Translations under genes and position numbers: made by a program | The notes under the pieces: generated by a model | Database searches by the model: none | Seen by the model: only the letters and a program-made list of their open reading frames with translations | Told to the model about the DNA's origin: nothing | NCBI RefSeq assembly: GCF_009604425.1 | Contig: NZ_WEGI01000005.1 | Span: 468,511 to 532,510 of the forward strand | Direction of reading: 5' to 3' | From: Nocardia aurantia | GTDB lineage: Bacteria; Actinomycetota; Actinomycetes; Mycobacteriales; Mycobacteriaceae | Length of the DNA stretch: 64,000 bases | Part shown: positions 7,716 through 16,427 of the stretch, one piece after another | How the letters are laid out: each line of letters opens with the position of its first letter | Position numbering within the stretch: position 1 is the first letter of the stretch

Positions 7716-9263
7716 CTATCGCGCCGCTCCCGTCGGCGGCTCCCCGGCGGCACCCGGATCGACGCGCGGCCAGGCCAGCCGGGTCTTGCGGCGGCGGCCC
7801 CGCAACTGCACCTCGTCGCCGGATTCCCAGCACCGCTGTTCCTGCTCGTCGGCGAAGTACAGCGCGCTGCCGGAGGTGAGTACCCGGCCGGGATACTCCT
7901 TCGCCAGTTCGGTGAGCCGGGACGCCTCGTTCACCGGATCGCCGATCACCGTGTACTCGAACCGATTCGCGGCGCCGATGTTCCCGGCCACCGCCAGTCC
8001 CGCCGACACCCCGATGCCGACATCCAGATCGGGCAGCGCTCGCAGCGCCCCGCGCAGGTCCCGGGCCGCCGCCAGCGCGGCGGTCGGCGCGTCCGGACGA
8101 TCCAGCGGCGCACCGAAGATGGCCAGCGCGGCATCGCCGACGAACTTGTTGATCAGGCCGTTGTGCCGGTCGACGACATCGACGACGATCCGGAAGAACT
8201 CGTTGAGCAGGGCCACCACCTCGGTCGGCGGGCGTTCCGCCGCCGTCGCGGTCGAGCCGACCATGTCGACGAACAGCACCGCCACGAACCGGGTCTCGCC
8301 GCCGAGTTCGGTACCGTACTCCAGGGCCCGGCGGGCGACCTCCTCGCCGACGTGCTGGCCGAACAGCTCCTGCAGTTCGCGGCGCTGCGCGGCCTCCTCC
8401 ATCATCCGGTTGAAACCGACCTGCAGCAGGCCGATCTCGCTGCCGTCGAACACCTCCACCTGGACATCGCGGGCGCCCTCCTGCACCCGTGCGATCGCCC
8501 GCGACAGCTGCCGCACCGGATCGGAGATGCTGGAACCGGTCAGCATGGACAGCGCCAGCGCCTGCAGGATCACCACCCCGCACAGCAGCAGGATCGCCAC
8601 CGCCATCGACTGGGCCGAGAACTTCACCTGCGAGGAGATCTCGGTGACGCACAGCAGCACGATCGCGATGGTCGGCGCGAAGGTGCCCATGCCCCAGGTC
8701 ATCGCCATCCGGGTGCCGACGCCGGGGGTCAGATGGTGGTCGAACATGCCGGTGGTCAACGCCTGTGCGGCCACCGGGCGCAGAATCCGCTCGCCGAGCA
8801 TGTACGTGAAGCCGAAGACGATGGTGGCGGCCATGATCTCGGTCACGACCACCGCGCCGGCCAGCCGCGGGGTGTCCACTACGGTCACCGCCAGTACGGC
8901 GCCGCCGATCAGCCACAGCCCGAGATGCACGATCGCCTGCCGCAGCGGCGCGTGCAGGGCCGCCATCTGTTCCTGCCGGCTGGGCGGGCCGCCACGCACC
9001 TGCCAGCGCATCACCGGGCGGAGCATCAGTGCGGCGGCCGCCACGCTCAGCACCCCGCCGATGACGAAGATCAGTACGGGGACCAGCAGTCCCGCGCGCC
9101 GGACCCCGCTCGGCGCACCCTCGGGCGCGGGAAGTCCGTACTGGATGAAGGCCCAGACCAGAACCGCACCGAACGCGTTGGCCGCCAGCATCGAGGCGAG
9201 ATACAACGGCCAACGGGTGTGCATGGTCTGTTTGACCGCTTCCAGCGATGTGGTTCCGGTCAT
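7716..9263 (-). CDS. membrane-bound class III adenylate/guanylate cyclase with HAMP domain
   Basis: A 515-aa protein like mycobacterial Rv1318c-Rv1320c/Rv3645: six hydrophobic helices in residues 15-265, a HAMP linker (about 250-305, SSISDPVRQLSRAIARVQEG), then a class III cyclase catalytic domain (about 325-500). Both metal-binding aspartates (FVDMVGST and VGDAALAIFG), the substrate-specifying Lys in GLINKFVGD and the transition-state Asn and Arg in GDPVNEASRL are present, so the enzyme should be active and make cAMP. The membrane part is probably a sensor. It heads a likely two-gene unit with the UPF0104 protein. Confidence 0.93.
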   Translation of the reverse strand: MTGTTSLEAVKQTMHTRWPLYLASMLAANAFGAVLVWAFIQYGLPAPEGAPSGVRRAGLLVPVLIFVIGGVLSVAAAALMLRPVMRWQVRGGPPSRQEQMAALHAPLRQAIVHLGLWLIGGAVLAVTVVDTPRLAGAVVVTEIMAATIVFGFTYMLGERILRPVAAQALTTGMFDHHLTPGVGTRMAMTWGMGTFAPTIAIVLLCVTEISSQVKFSAQSMAVAILLLCGVVILQALALSMLTGSSISDPVRQLSRAIARVQEGARDVQVEVFDGSEIGLLQVGFNRMMEEAAQRRELQELFGQHVGEEVARRALEYGTELGGETRFVAVLFVDMVGSTATAAERPPTEVVALLNEFFRIVVDVVDRHNGLINKFVGDAALAIFGAPLDRPDAPTAALAAARDLRGALRALPDLDVGIGVSAGLAVAGNIGAANRFEYTVIGDPVNEASRLTELAKEYPGRVLTSGSALYFADEQEQRCWESGDEVQLRGRRRKTRLAWPRVDPGAAGEPPTGAAR

Positions 9264-9420
9264 GTAGGTACGGAGTCCGGTCTTGCTTGCAGGGGCGGCG
9301 GCACGATCACCAATCTATCGTTCCGGGCGATTCCGGGCAGGTGGCGCTCCCGGATCTGTGCGCGCCGCCGTCCGCACCACATTCCGCCGGGAGCAACCGC
9401 CCACCCCGCCCGATTCCGGT

Positions 9421-9426
9421 TAGGCT
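9421..9426 (+). promoter_or_regulatory. -10 box TAGGCT of a leaderless transcript
   Basis: TAGGCT fits the actinobacterial TANNNT -10 element and lies 7 nt before the ATG at 9434, the spacing expected when transcription starts at or next to the A of the start codon. No ribosome-binding site precedes that ATG. The arrangement supports translation of the repeated leader ORF. Confidence 0.5.
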
Positions 9427-9433
9427 CGCGGGC

Positions 9434-9559
9434 ATGAGCGGCAAGGGCCGGAGGCGGCAGCGGAGCATCACCACGGAGGCCCTCCGCTCGTGCCCCGGTG
9501 GATACGGCATGAGCGGCAAGGGCCGGAGGCGGCAGCGGACCATCACCACGGAGGCCCTC
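9434..9559 (+). repeat. tandem duplication of a 51-bp segment carrying an ATG
   Basis: Bases 9434-9484 and 9509-9559 agree at 50 of 51 positions; both start with ATGAGCGGCAAGGGCCGGAG. The copies are 75 bp apart and stay in frame. The second copy is followed by a further 15-bp duplication of its own end (9545-9559 repeated at 9560-9574). A diverged third copy of the beginning (ATGAGCGGGGAGGGGCCGGA) forms the start of the transporter gene at 9598. Confidence 0.9.
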
Positions 9560-9601
9560 ACCACGGAGGCCCTCCGCGCATGCTCCGTCGAATCGGCATG
9601 A
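9434..9601 (+). CDS. possible 55-aa leader ORF made of repeats, overlapping the transporter start
   Basis: The frame from ATG 9434 encodes two copies of MSGKGRRRQR(S/T)ITTEAL and ends at a TGA (9599-9601) that overlaps the transporter ATG (9598) as ATGA. A -10-like box at the leaderless distance precedes it. The peptide is very basic and has no recognised domain. It may be a translated leader that couples translation into the transporter, or simply the by-product of a duplication of the transporter gene's own 5' end. Nothing in the sequence proves it is made. Confidence 0.35.
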   Translation: MSGKGRRRQRSITTEALRSCPGGYGMSGKGRRRQRTITTEALTTEALRACSVESA

Positions 9602-10923
9602 GCGGGGAGGGGCCGGAAGTGGCAGCGGAGCGAGTGCCGGACCGGGACATCACGATCGACGAGGGGGCCGAGGCTACCGTGGCACACGATTACGGGAGTT
9701 CGCCGCCGGCGCCCAGGGGACGGCTGGTGGCCGGTAGCCGGGTCTACCGTGATCCCGCCGACGCGGTGCACCCCTTGGTACGGCAGACCGCGGAGTGGTG
9801 CTGGCGGCTGCTGGTCATCCTGATCTCGGTGCTGGTGATGGCCTATCTGGCGCACCGGCTGACCACGGTCGTGATCCCGCTGGCCATCGGGCTGCTGGCC
9901 GCGGCGCTGTTGTCGCCGCTGGTGGATCTGCTGCAGCGGTTCGGATTACCGCGCGGCGTCGGGGTTTTCGTGGCGCTGGTCGGTTCGCTCGGTCTGCTGG
10001 CCGGCATCTTCACCTTCGTGATCGAGCAGTTCATCACCGGCGTGCCGCAACTGACCGACGAATTCAAGACCAGCATCAACAGCGTGCAGGACTGGCTGAT
10101 CAACGGTCCGCTGCATATGAGCAACGACCAGATCCGCAACGCGGGCAACACGATCATCAAGACCCTGGAGTCGAACCAGCAGTCGCTGACCAGCGGCGCG
10201 CTGACCACGGCGACGGTGATCGGGGAATTTCTCACCGGCACCTTCCTCACCCTGTTCATCACCATTTTCTTCATCTACGGCGGCGACCAGATCTGGCATT
10301 TCGTCACCCGGATCGTTCCGACCCCGCACCGGGATCGGGTCCGCGTCGCCGGGCGGCTGGGTTTCGGCACGCTGATCGGCTTCGTGCGGGCGACGGTGGT
10401 GGTCGCCGGGGTGGACGCCATCGGTATCGGTGCGGGTCTGGCGATCCTCAATGTGCCACTCGCGCTGCCGCTGGCCTCGCTGGTGTTCATCGGCGCGTTC
10501 ATTCCGATCATCGGGTCGTTGCTGGCCGGCACCATCGCGGTCTTCCTCGCGCTCATGACGAAGGGCATGGTCACGGCGCTGATCGTGCTGGGTATCACGA
10601 TCGCGGTGATGCAGTTGGAAAGTCATGTGCTGCAGCCGCTTCTGCTCGGCCGCGCGGTGCGGATCCATCCGCTGGCGGTGATTCTCGCGATCACCGCGGG
10701 TGTGGTGCTGGCCGGCATCGCGGGCGGCCTGCTGGCGGTGCCGTTCGTGGCCGTCATGAACACGGCCGTGCGGTCGCTGCTGGCCAGCAGCCCGACCGTC
10801 CTCCTCGAGGAGTTGACCAGCGGCAAGCCCGGCGAACCGATGTTCCACGCGGATCCGGACGAACCGACCCCCGGCCGATATGAGATGCCGGGAGCCGAAT
10901 CCGACGCGGCCACCGAGGGCTGA
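9598..10923 (+). CDS. AI-2E family transporter (PerM/TqsA type)
   Basis: A 441-aa membrane protein of the AI-2E exporter superfamily. After a 55-residue hydrophilic N-terminus come hydrophobic helices (about 62-120), a long soluble loop (about 150-215) and a final block of helices with the family signature GFVRATVVVAGVDAIGIG, FIGAFIPIIGSLLAG and LLLGRAVRIHPLAVI. Substrates in actinobacteria are unknown; despite the name, autoinducer export should not be assumed. The chosen ATG shares an ATGA overlap with the repeated leader ORF and starts a diverged copy of the same repeat; no good Shine-Dalgarno sequence is seen, consistent with coupling. Confidence 0.9.
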   Translation: MSGEGPEVAAERVPDRDITIDEGAEATVAHDYGSSPPAPRGRLVAGSRVYRDPADAVHPLVRQTAEWCWRLLVILISVLVMAYLAHRLTTVVIPLAIGLLAAALLSPLVDLLQRFGLPRGVGVFVALVGSLGLLAGIFTFVIEQFITGVPQLTDEFKTSINSVQDWLINGPLHMSNDQIRNAGNTIIKTLESNQQSLTSGALTTATVIGEFLTGTFLTLFITIFFIYGGDQIWHFVTRIVPTPHRDRVRVAGRLGFGTLIGFVRATVVVAGVDAIGIGAGLAILNVPLALPLASLVFIGAFIPIIGSLLAGTIAVFLALMTKGMVTALIVLGITIAVMQLESHVLQPLLLGRAVRIHPLAVILAITAGVVLAGIAGGLLAVPFVAVMNTAVRSLLASSPTVLLEELTSGKPGEPMFHADPDEPTPGRYEMPGAESDAATEG

Positions 10924-10972
10924 CGGATACCGATTCGGGGTTTGCCCTGATGTGCGGGACCCCCGCCGTCGG

Positions 10973-10978
10973 TAACTT
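10973..10978 (+). promoter_or_regulatory. -10 box TAACTT of a leaderless transcript
   Basis: TAACTT matches TANNNT and sits 7 nt before ATG 10986 of the DUF1707 gene, the geometry of leaderless actinobacterial promoters. No convincing -35 element was seen. Confidence 0.45.
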
Positions 10979-10985
10979 GGATGCC

Positions 10986-11660
10986 ATGGGTGAGGCAATG
11001 TCCACCTCCGGAATGCGCCCGACGGCGACCGGGGGCGCGGTGGGTGACCGGGACCTTCGAGTGTCGGACGCCGAACGCGAACACGTCGGAACGCTGCTGC
11101 AACGGGCCGTCGGCCTGGGGATGCTGTCGCTGGGGGAATTCACCGAGCGGATGGACACCGCGCTGGCGGCCAAGACCCGCGGCGAGCTGAACGCCGTCCT
11201 GGTCGATCTGCCGGGCATCCGGCTGAACGGGCAGCCGCAACCGGCGCCGGCGAGCTACGGCCGCCCGCGGCCGGCCCCGGCTCCCGCCGGGAACGTGATC
11301 CGCTCCCGACTGTCCTCGGTGAACCGGCGTGGCCGCTGGCAGGTGCCGTCCTCGCTGTATCTGAGCAACCACATGTCCAGCGTGACCCTCGACTTCACCG
11401 AGGCGATCATGTCCACCCAGGTCGTCGAGCTCCGCATGGACGATTTCTGCTCGTCGCTGACCCTGATCGTGCCCGGCGAGGCCACGGTCGACCTGGACGG
11501 CCTGGAGCTCACCGGTTCCAGCATCACCAACAAGGTCCGCGGCGGCAGCACCACCATCGGTCCACTGCATCTGGTGGTCCACGGCAAGCTGCGCTTCGGC
11601 TCGGTCACCGCCAAGTACCCGTTCGGCGTCCAGTGGCGCCGCCTGGTGTCCGGGGCCTGA
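10986..11660 (+). CDS. DUF1707 (SHOCT-like) domain protein
   Basis: A 224-aa protein with an N-terminal DUF1707 domain (about residues 22-75: LRVSDAEREHVGTLLQRAVG, LSLGEFTERMDTALAAKTRGEL), a Pro-rich linker and a C-terminal beta-rich half resembling the 'cell wall-active antibiotics response'-like domain common behind DUF1707 (VELRMDDFCSSLTLIVPGEATVDLDG). Function is unknown; related proteins are found near envelope-stress genes. ATG 10986 is favoured by a leaderless -10 box; ATG 10998 behind GGTGAGG is an alternative. No membrane helix is present. Confidence 0.85.
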   Translation: MGEAMSTSGMRPTATGGAVGDRDLRVSDAEREHVGTLLQRAVGLGMLSLGEFTERMDTALAAKTRGELNAVLVDLPGIRLNGQPQPAPASYGRPRPAPAPAGNVIRSRLSSVNRRGRWQVPSSLYLSNHMSSVTLDFTEAIMSTQVVELRMDDFCSSLTLIVPGEATVDLDGLELTGSSITNKVRGGSTTIGPLHLVVHGKLRFGSVTAKYPFGVQWRRLVSGA

Positions 11661-11732
11661 ACCGAACCACAGCCGACGAACGGCGCGGTAACCGGCCGAC
11701 AGCTGCACGTAGCAGGCGGACCGTCCGGCTTT

Positions 11733-11759
11733 CCGGGTGCGGCTCGAAACCGCACCCGG
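11733..11759. terminator. hairpin between convergent DUF1707 and mmpL3-like genes
   Basis: A perfect 10-bp stem (11733-11742 with 11750-11759) closes a 7-nt loop in the 102-bp space between two convergent genes, ending 3 nt before the stop codon of the minus-strand gene. There is no U-run, which is common for terminators in high-GC actinobacteria. Position suggests bidirectional termination. Confidence 0.6.
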
Positions 11760-11762
11760 GTG

Positions 11763-14700
11763 TCAGTTGTCGCCGTTGCGGCGACGCAGCAGTTCGTTGA
11801 CGCTCACCGTCCGGCCCGTGCCGGGGGTTTTCGCGCCGTCGCCCGGACCGGGCCGTGACGAGCGCAGGTTGGCCATCCACTGTTCGATGGTGTCCCGGTC
11901 GGGATTCTCGGGGTCGGCGGGGGCCGCCTCGTCCGAGACCGCCTGGGCGGTGGGTCGCGCCGGGACCGGCATGGTCGGGGCGTCCAGCGATTCACCGTTG
12001 TCCGCGGGGGCGGCATGCGCCGGACCCGAGGCCGACCGGTCCGATTCCCCGAATGCGGATTCGGCCTCCGCGGCACCGATATCGGCCGGATCGTCCTCGT
12101 ACGGCTGATACAGCTGGGCGCGCACCGCCGGATGCGGTGGCACCTTCGATCCGCCGGCCGGTTGGGGCGGCAGCACCCGCGGGGTGGCGCCGATCGGGGC
12201 CACAGGGGTGGCCTCCGGGATGTCGGCGGGCTGGTTCACCGTGCGCGGCGGTACGCCGGGCAGCGGTGCCTGCGGCGTGACCGTGCTGGTCACCACGGGG
12301 AATGGCGTGGCGGTCGGGGCCGGTGGAGTGGGCGGCGCCGGTGTGGGAGCCGGATCCGGCTGCGGCGCCGGGGTTTCGGCGACCGGCGTCTCGCTCGCGG
12401 GCGATTCGGCCTGTTTGCCCCAGCGGCTCATGAACCGTGGGCCGATCCGCTCGGTCGGCGCATCACCGTCCACTCCGCCGATGAAGCGCGCCCGGCGCGG
12501 TTTCCGCGCGGGTTTGGCGGGGGTGCCGTCGGCCAGCATCGGAATCTGCATGGTGACCGGATCCGTGACCGGGGTGGCCTTGATCAGGTCCACCACCTCG
12601 CCCTTGCGCGGGCGTTCGTCGTGCAGCCCCGGCTCGCCGAGGCCCACCCGCTGCTGGATGCGCTGCATCCAGCGCGGCGCCCACCAGCAGTCGTCGCCGA
12701 GCAGCTTCATGATCGCCGGGACGAGCAGCATGCGCAGCACGGTGGCGTCGATGAACAGCGCCGCGATCATGCCGTAGGCGATGTACTGCATCATCACCAG
12801 ATCGGAGAAGGCGAACGCGCCGGTCACCACCAGCAGGATCAGCGCGGCCGCGGTGATGATGCGGCCGGTCTGCGCGGTGCCGATCCGGACCGCCTCGGTG
12901 GTACTCGCACCCGTACTTCGGGCCTCGACCATCCGGGAGAGCAGGAACACCTCGTAATCGGTGGACAGACCGTAGATCACGGCGATGATCAGCACCAGGA
13001 CCGGTGACATGATCGGCTGTGGCGTGAAGTTGAGCAGTCCGGCGCCGTGACCGTCGACGAAGATCCAGGTCAGGATGCCCAGTGTCGAACCCAGTCCGAG
13101 CGCGCTCATCAACGCGGCCTTGATCGGCAGCACCAGTGAGCCGAAGGTCAGGAACATCAGGATCGTGGTGACCAATACGCCCAGCAGGATCATCAACGGC
13201 ATCCGCGACAACAGCGCGTCGATGCTGTCCTTCTGGATCGCGGGCTGGCCGCCCACATAGAGCTTCACATCGTCCGGGACGTTCATCGAACGCAGATAGT
13301 CGATGGTGGCGTCGGCGGTGTCGGTGTCGCCGTCCTTCAGCGTGCTCGAGGTCTGCCAGACATTCGACCCGCTCGGCGGCTTACCGGGGGTGGAGAAGGT
13401 GCTCGTCAGCCCGGGAGCCTGACTCGCCTTCTTGATGACGGCGCCGATCTCCGAGGTGTTGTCGGTGACGAGCACGAGCTGGATCGGGTTCGACTTCCGC
13501 AGCGGGAACAGCTTGTCGAAGTCGGCCTGCGCCACGCGGGTCGGATTGTCCGGGGGCAGATAGGTTTCGCTGATCCCGCCGAACTTCAGATTCTTCACCG
13601 GGATGATCAGCAGCAGCAGGATGATGCACAGCGGGATCGCGACCTTCAGCGGATGTCGCATCACCCACTGCGGCAGGCGGCCCCAGAAGCCGCTCTCGAT
13701 CTCCTCGGCGGTCTTGTTCTTGCGGAACCACTTCAGTCCGAGCATGTCGACGCGGTGGCCGAGGATGCTCAGCATGGCCGGCAGCACCGTCACGGCGCTG
13801 ACCGCCGCGAGCAGCACCGTCGCGATGGTCCCGTACGCCACCGATTTCAGGAAGCCCTGCGGGAACAGCAACATGCCCGCACTGGCCGCGATGATCATCG
13901 TCGCCGAGAACAGCACGGTCCGGCCCGCGGTCATGACCGACCGCCGCACCGCCACCCCGGTGTCGTAGCCCTCGGCCATCTCCTCGCGGAACCGGCTCAC
14001 GATGAACAGGCCGTAGTCGATCGCGAGACCCAGGCCGATCATCGACACCACCGGGGACACGAACGAGTTCACGTCGGTGAAGTTGGTGATGATCCGCACG
14101 ATGCCGTTGGCGCCGACGACGGTCAGACCACCGACGATCAGCGGCAGCGCGGCCGCGACCACACCACCGAAGATGAAGAACAGCAGCACCGCCACCGCCG
14201 GGATCGCGATGATCTCCATCCGGCGCTGGTCGGCGGACATGGTGTCGTTGAGGGTGCCCGAGACCGTCTGCAGGCCGGCGACCTGGACCTGCACTCCCGG
14301 AACGGTGAAGGCGTCCTTCACCTTCCGATAGTTCTTCACCTGGTCGGTGTCGTTGTCGCCCTTGATGGCCACCGACACGAACGCCGACTTCTTGTCCTTG
14401 GTGGCCAGCGCCGCCGTCGGCGCGGTGTTGCCGACCCTCCAGTACGAGTAGTTCAGCCCGGTGATCTCCGGATACCGGGTCAGCCCGGCGAGGCTGGTGG
14501 TGACCTTGTCGGCGAACGCCGGATCGTCGACGGTGCTGCCCTCGGGCGCGGTGTACAGCACGATGACGTCACTCGAGTGATCGCGCCCGTAGATGCGGTC
14601 CAGCATCTGCGCCGCCTGCGAGGACTCCGAATTCGGGTCGTCCCACCCGCTGGAGCTGAGATGATCCTCGAGACCGAACCCGTAGCCGCCCAGCGCGAGC

Positions 14701-14771
14701 AGCGCCGCCACCACCACACCGAGCACGGTGTAGCGGAGGCGATAGACCAGATCGCCCCAGCGGGTGAACAC
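11763..14771 (-). CDS. mmpL3: MmpL3-type RND transporter (trehalose monomycolate flippase/exporter)
   Basis: A 1002-aa MMPL/RND protein. Membrane helix 1 (residues 12-30) is followed by a periplasmic porter domain, five helices, a second porter domain (about 395-525), five more helices and a 270-aa Pro-rich cytosolic tail. The two proton-relay pairs of MmpL3 are visible: Asp252-Tyr253 (GLAIDYGLF) and Asp605-Tyr606 (GLSTDYEVF). In mycobacteria MmpL3 moves trehalose monomycolate to the periplasm and is essential. Orthology rests on synteny: NYN gene, trmB, two GTPase-like genes and pckG follow as in the Rv0206c-Rv0211 region. GTG 14771 has AAGGAG 7 nt upstream and overlaps the upstream stop codon by one base. 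The tail is rich in PAP/TPA repeats. Confidence 0.92.
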   Translation of the reverse strand: MFTRWGDLVYRLRYTVLGVVVAALLALGGYGFGLEDHLSSSGWDDPNSESSQAAQMLDRIYGRDHSSDVIVLYTAPEGSTVDDPAFADKVTTSLAGLTRYPEITGLNYSYWRVGNTAPTAALATKDKKSAFVSVAIKGDNDTDQVKNYRKVKDAFTVPGVQVQVAGLQTVSGTLNDTMSADQRRMEIIAIPAVAVLLFFIFGGVVAAALPLIVGGLTVVGANGIVRIITNFTDVNSFVSPVVSMIGLGLAIDYGLFIVSRFREEMAEGYDTGVAVRRSVMTAGRTVLFSATMIIAASAGMLLFPQGFLKSVAYGTIATVLLAAVSAVTVLPAMLSILGHRVDMLGLKWFRKNKTAEEIESGFWGRLPQWVMRHPLKVAIPLCIILLLLIIPVKNLKFGGISETYLPPDNPTRVAQADFDKLFPLRKSNPIQLVLVTDNTSEIGAVIKKASQAPGLTSTFSTPGKPPSGSNVWQTSSTLKDGDTDTADATIDYLRSMNVPDDVKLYVGGQPAIQKDSIDALLSRMPLMILLGVLVTTILMFLTFGSLVLPIKAALMSALGLGSTLGILTWIFVDGHGAGLLNFTPQPIMSPVLVLIIAVIYGLSTDYEVFLLSRMVEARSTGASTTEAVRIGTAQTGRIITAAALILLVVTGAFAFSDLVMMQYIAYGMIAALFIDATVLRMLLVPAIMKLLGDDCWWAPRWMQRIQQRVGLGEPGLHDERPRKGEVVDLIKATPVTDPVTMQIPMLADGTPAKPARKPRRARFIGGVDGDAPTERIGPRFMSRWGKQAESPASETPVAETPAPQPDPAPTPAPPTPPAPTATPFPVVTSTVTPQAPLPGVPPRTVNQPADIPEATPVAPIGATPRVLPPQPAGGSKVPPHPAVRAQLYQPYEDDPADIGAAEAESAFGESDRSASGPAHAAPADNGESLDAPTMPVPARPTAQAVSDEAAPADPENPDRDTIEQWMANLRSSRPGPGDGAKTPGTGRTVSVNELLRRRNGDN

Positions 14772-15568
14772 TAAGCGACTCCTTGTGCGGGGCGGGAGGT
14801 GAGCAGGGCGGACAGCGGCCGGAACGGCTGCAGCCAGGCTCCCTCTTCGGGCAGCGAGTCGAGGCTGACCCGCGGTAGTGGTTCGCGGAATACGCCGGGA
14901 ATGTCCTCGAGATCGATGAACTCGAGGATATCGGACGTCACCGCCCAACTGGCGTGCTCGCGGAATCCCAGCACCTGCACCGGAACCCCGGCGGCCGCGA
15001 TCTCCTCGAGCGGTTCCCGGAATGCCTGGCCGTCTGCGGAGGCGACCATGATGCCCGCGAGACCGGCGCCGCGGCGCCGTAACTCGATGTGCGCGAGCAT
15101 ATCGCTGTCGACGTCCGAATCCTCGTCGATCTTGGGCTTGGCGAAGACGGCGTAGCCGACGTTGCGCAGCGCCTCGACCCAGGGTCGCACCACGTCGGCG
15201 GTGCCCGGGGCGATGTTGGTGAAGACCGTGGCCTCCGCCTCCACCCGGTGCACGCTGCCGACCGAGAGTTCGGCGGACCGCGCGAGCAGCCAGCGGCCGA
15301 GCGCGTCGAAACGCGGGCGATAAGCGGCGGTGGGCCGGCCGCCGAGGATGGCGCCGAGGCCCATGTCCAGATTGGGCGCGTCCCACACCAGCAGCACTCG
15401 CCGGACGTCCGAGGTGCCGGCGGGCAGTGGGGAAGACACGTCACCGTGGCCGGGTGTGGCGCTGCCGGGGGCCGGGGCCGGGGCGGAACCGCCGTGCGGT
15501 TCGTCGCCGGTGCCGCGCATTATTTCGGCAACATCCATGGCCACGGTGGCCATCTCACTGACGCTCAT
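14771..15568 (-). CDS. NYN (PIN-like) domain protein, Rv0207c-type
   Basis: A 265-aa protein with an acidic/low-complexity N-terminus and an NYN nuclease-like domain at about residues 50-210: VRRVLLVWDAPNLDMGLGA (first acidic site), then AEATVFTNIA, VFAKPKIDEDSDVDSDMLAH (second acidic cluster), GIMVASADGQAF (third). The acidic residues of the PIN/NYN active site are present, so ribonuclease activity is plausible. ATG 15568 overlaps the trmB stop as ATGA and its own stop touches the mmpL3 start, so trmB, this gene and mmpL3 form a translationally coupled operon, as in mycobacteria. Confidence 0.88.
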   Translation of the reverse strand: MSVSEMATVAMDVAEIMRGTGDEPHGGSAPAPAPGSATPGHGDVSSPLPAGTSDVRRVLLVWDAPNLDMGLGAILGGRPTAAYRPRFDALGRWLLARSAELSVGSVHRVEAEATVFTNIAPGTADVVRPWVEALRNVGYAVFAKPKIDEDSDVDSDMLAHIELRRRGAGLAGIMVASADGQAFREPLEEIAAAGVPVQVLGFREHASWAVTSDILEFIDLEDIPGVFREPLPRVSLDSLPEEGAWLQPFRPLSALLTSRPAQGVA

Positions 15569-16368
15569 GGATTGATCTTCCCCCAAATGAGCTCCGTGAT
15601 CGCGCTACCGGCGCGATGTGCCTTGCTTTCGAACTTGGTCACGGGGCGTTCGAAGCCGATCGGCGCGTCGCGCCGGAATTGCTCCGGATCGCCGCCGGTG
15701 GCCTCGTTCATGCCGATGAACTGGGGTTCTTCCGCGCCGACGGCGGCGATGTGCTCGGCGTACTCGGCATGGTCGGTGGCGACGTGCAACACGCCGCCCG
15801 GAATCAGCCGACTCGCGATCAGGCTCATCGTGGGTGCCTGCAGCAACCGCCGTTTGTGGTGCCGGGCCTTCGGCCACGGGTCCGGGAAGAACACTCGGAC
15901 ACCAGTCAGCGAATTCTCGGCAATCATGTGTTCGAGGACATCGACGGCGTCACCGCGCAGCAACCGGATGTTGCCGATCTCCTCGCGCTCGACGCGCTGC
16001 ACCAACTGGGCCAGACCCGGCCGGTAGACCTCGATCCCGATCAGGTCGAACTGCGGCTCGTCCACGGCCATCGCGGCGGTCGCGGTGCCGGTACCACAGC
16101 CGATCTCGACGATCAGCGGGGCCGTGCGGCCGAACCAGGCGGCGGCGTCGAGCCGGTCGTCGGACACCTCGCGGCCGATGCGCGGCCAGGTCCGCTCCCA
16201 GGACGACTGCTGGCTCGGCGTGAGGGCGCCCCGGCGGGACCGGAAACTGGTGACCCGGGGATAGAGACGGGAGCCCGTCCGCTGGCCCGGACCCGGGGCG
16301 GACGCGATCGCCCGCCGCCCGGGGACGGACTCGGTGGCGGGGTGTGCGGCGTCGTTCACGGGCTCCAT
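15565..16368 (-). CDS. trmB: tRNA (guanine-N7-)-methyltransferase
   Basis: A 267-aa class I methyltransferase that makes m7G46 in tRNA. Motif I is VEIGCGTGTATAAMA (about residue 92); IGIEVYRPGLAQL, LLRGDAVDVLEHM, the TrmB hallmark RVFFPDPWPKARHHKRR, and the C-terminal VTKFESKAH block follow. The first 55 residues are a variable basic extension. ATG 16368 was chosen as the first start in frame consistent with this extension; there is no clear ribosome site and the frame remains open far upstream without family similarity. First gene of the coupled trmB-NYN-mmpL3 unit. Confidence 0.93.
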   Translation of the reverse strand: MEPVNDAAHPATESVPGRRAIASAPGPGQRTGSRLYPRVTSFRSRRGALTPSQQSSWERTWPRIGREVSDDRLDAAAWFGRTAPLIVEIGCGTGTATAAMAVDEPQFDLIGIEVYRPGLAQLVQRVEREEIGNIRLLRGDAVDVLEHMIAENSLTGVRVFFPDPWPKARHHKRRLLQAPTMSLIASRLIPGGVLHVATDHAEYAEHIAAVGAEEPQFIGMNEATGGDPEQFRRDAPIGFERPVTKFESKAHRAGSAITELIWGKINP

Positions 16369-16427
16369 TGTCCATATTCGATGATGAGCCCAAGTAACCG
16401 ACCGGTCGTGCCGATCGGGCGCCGGGT

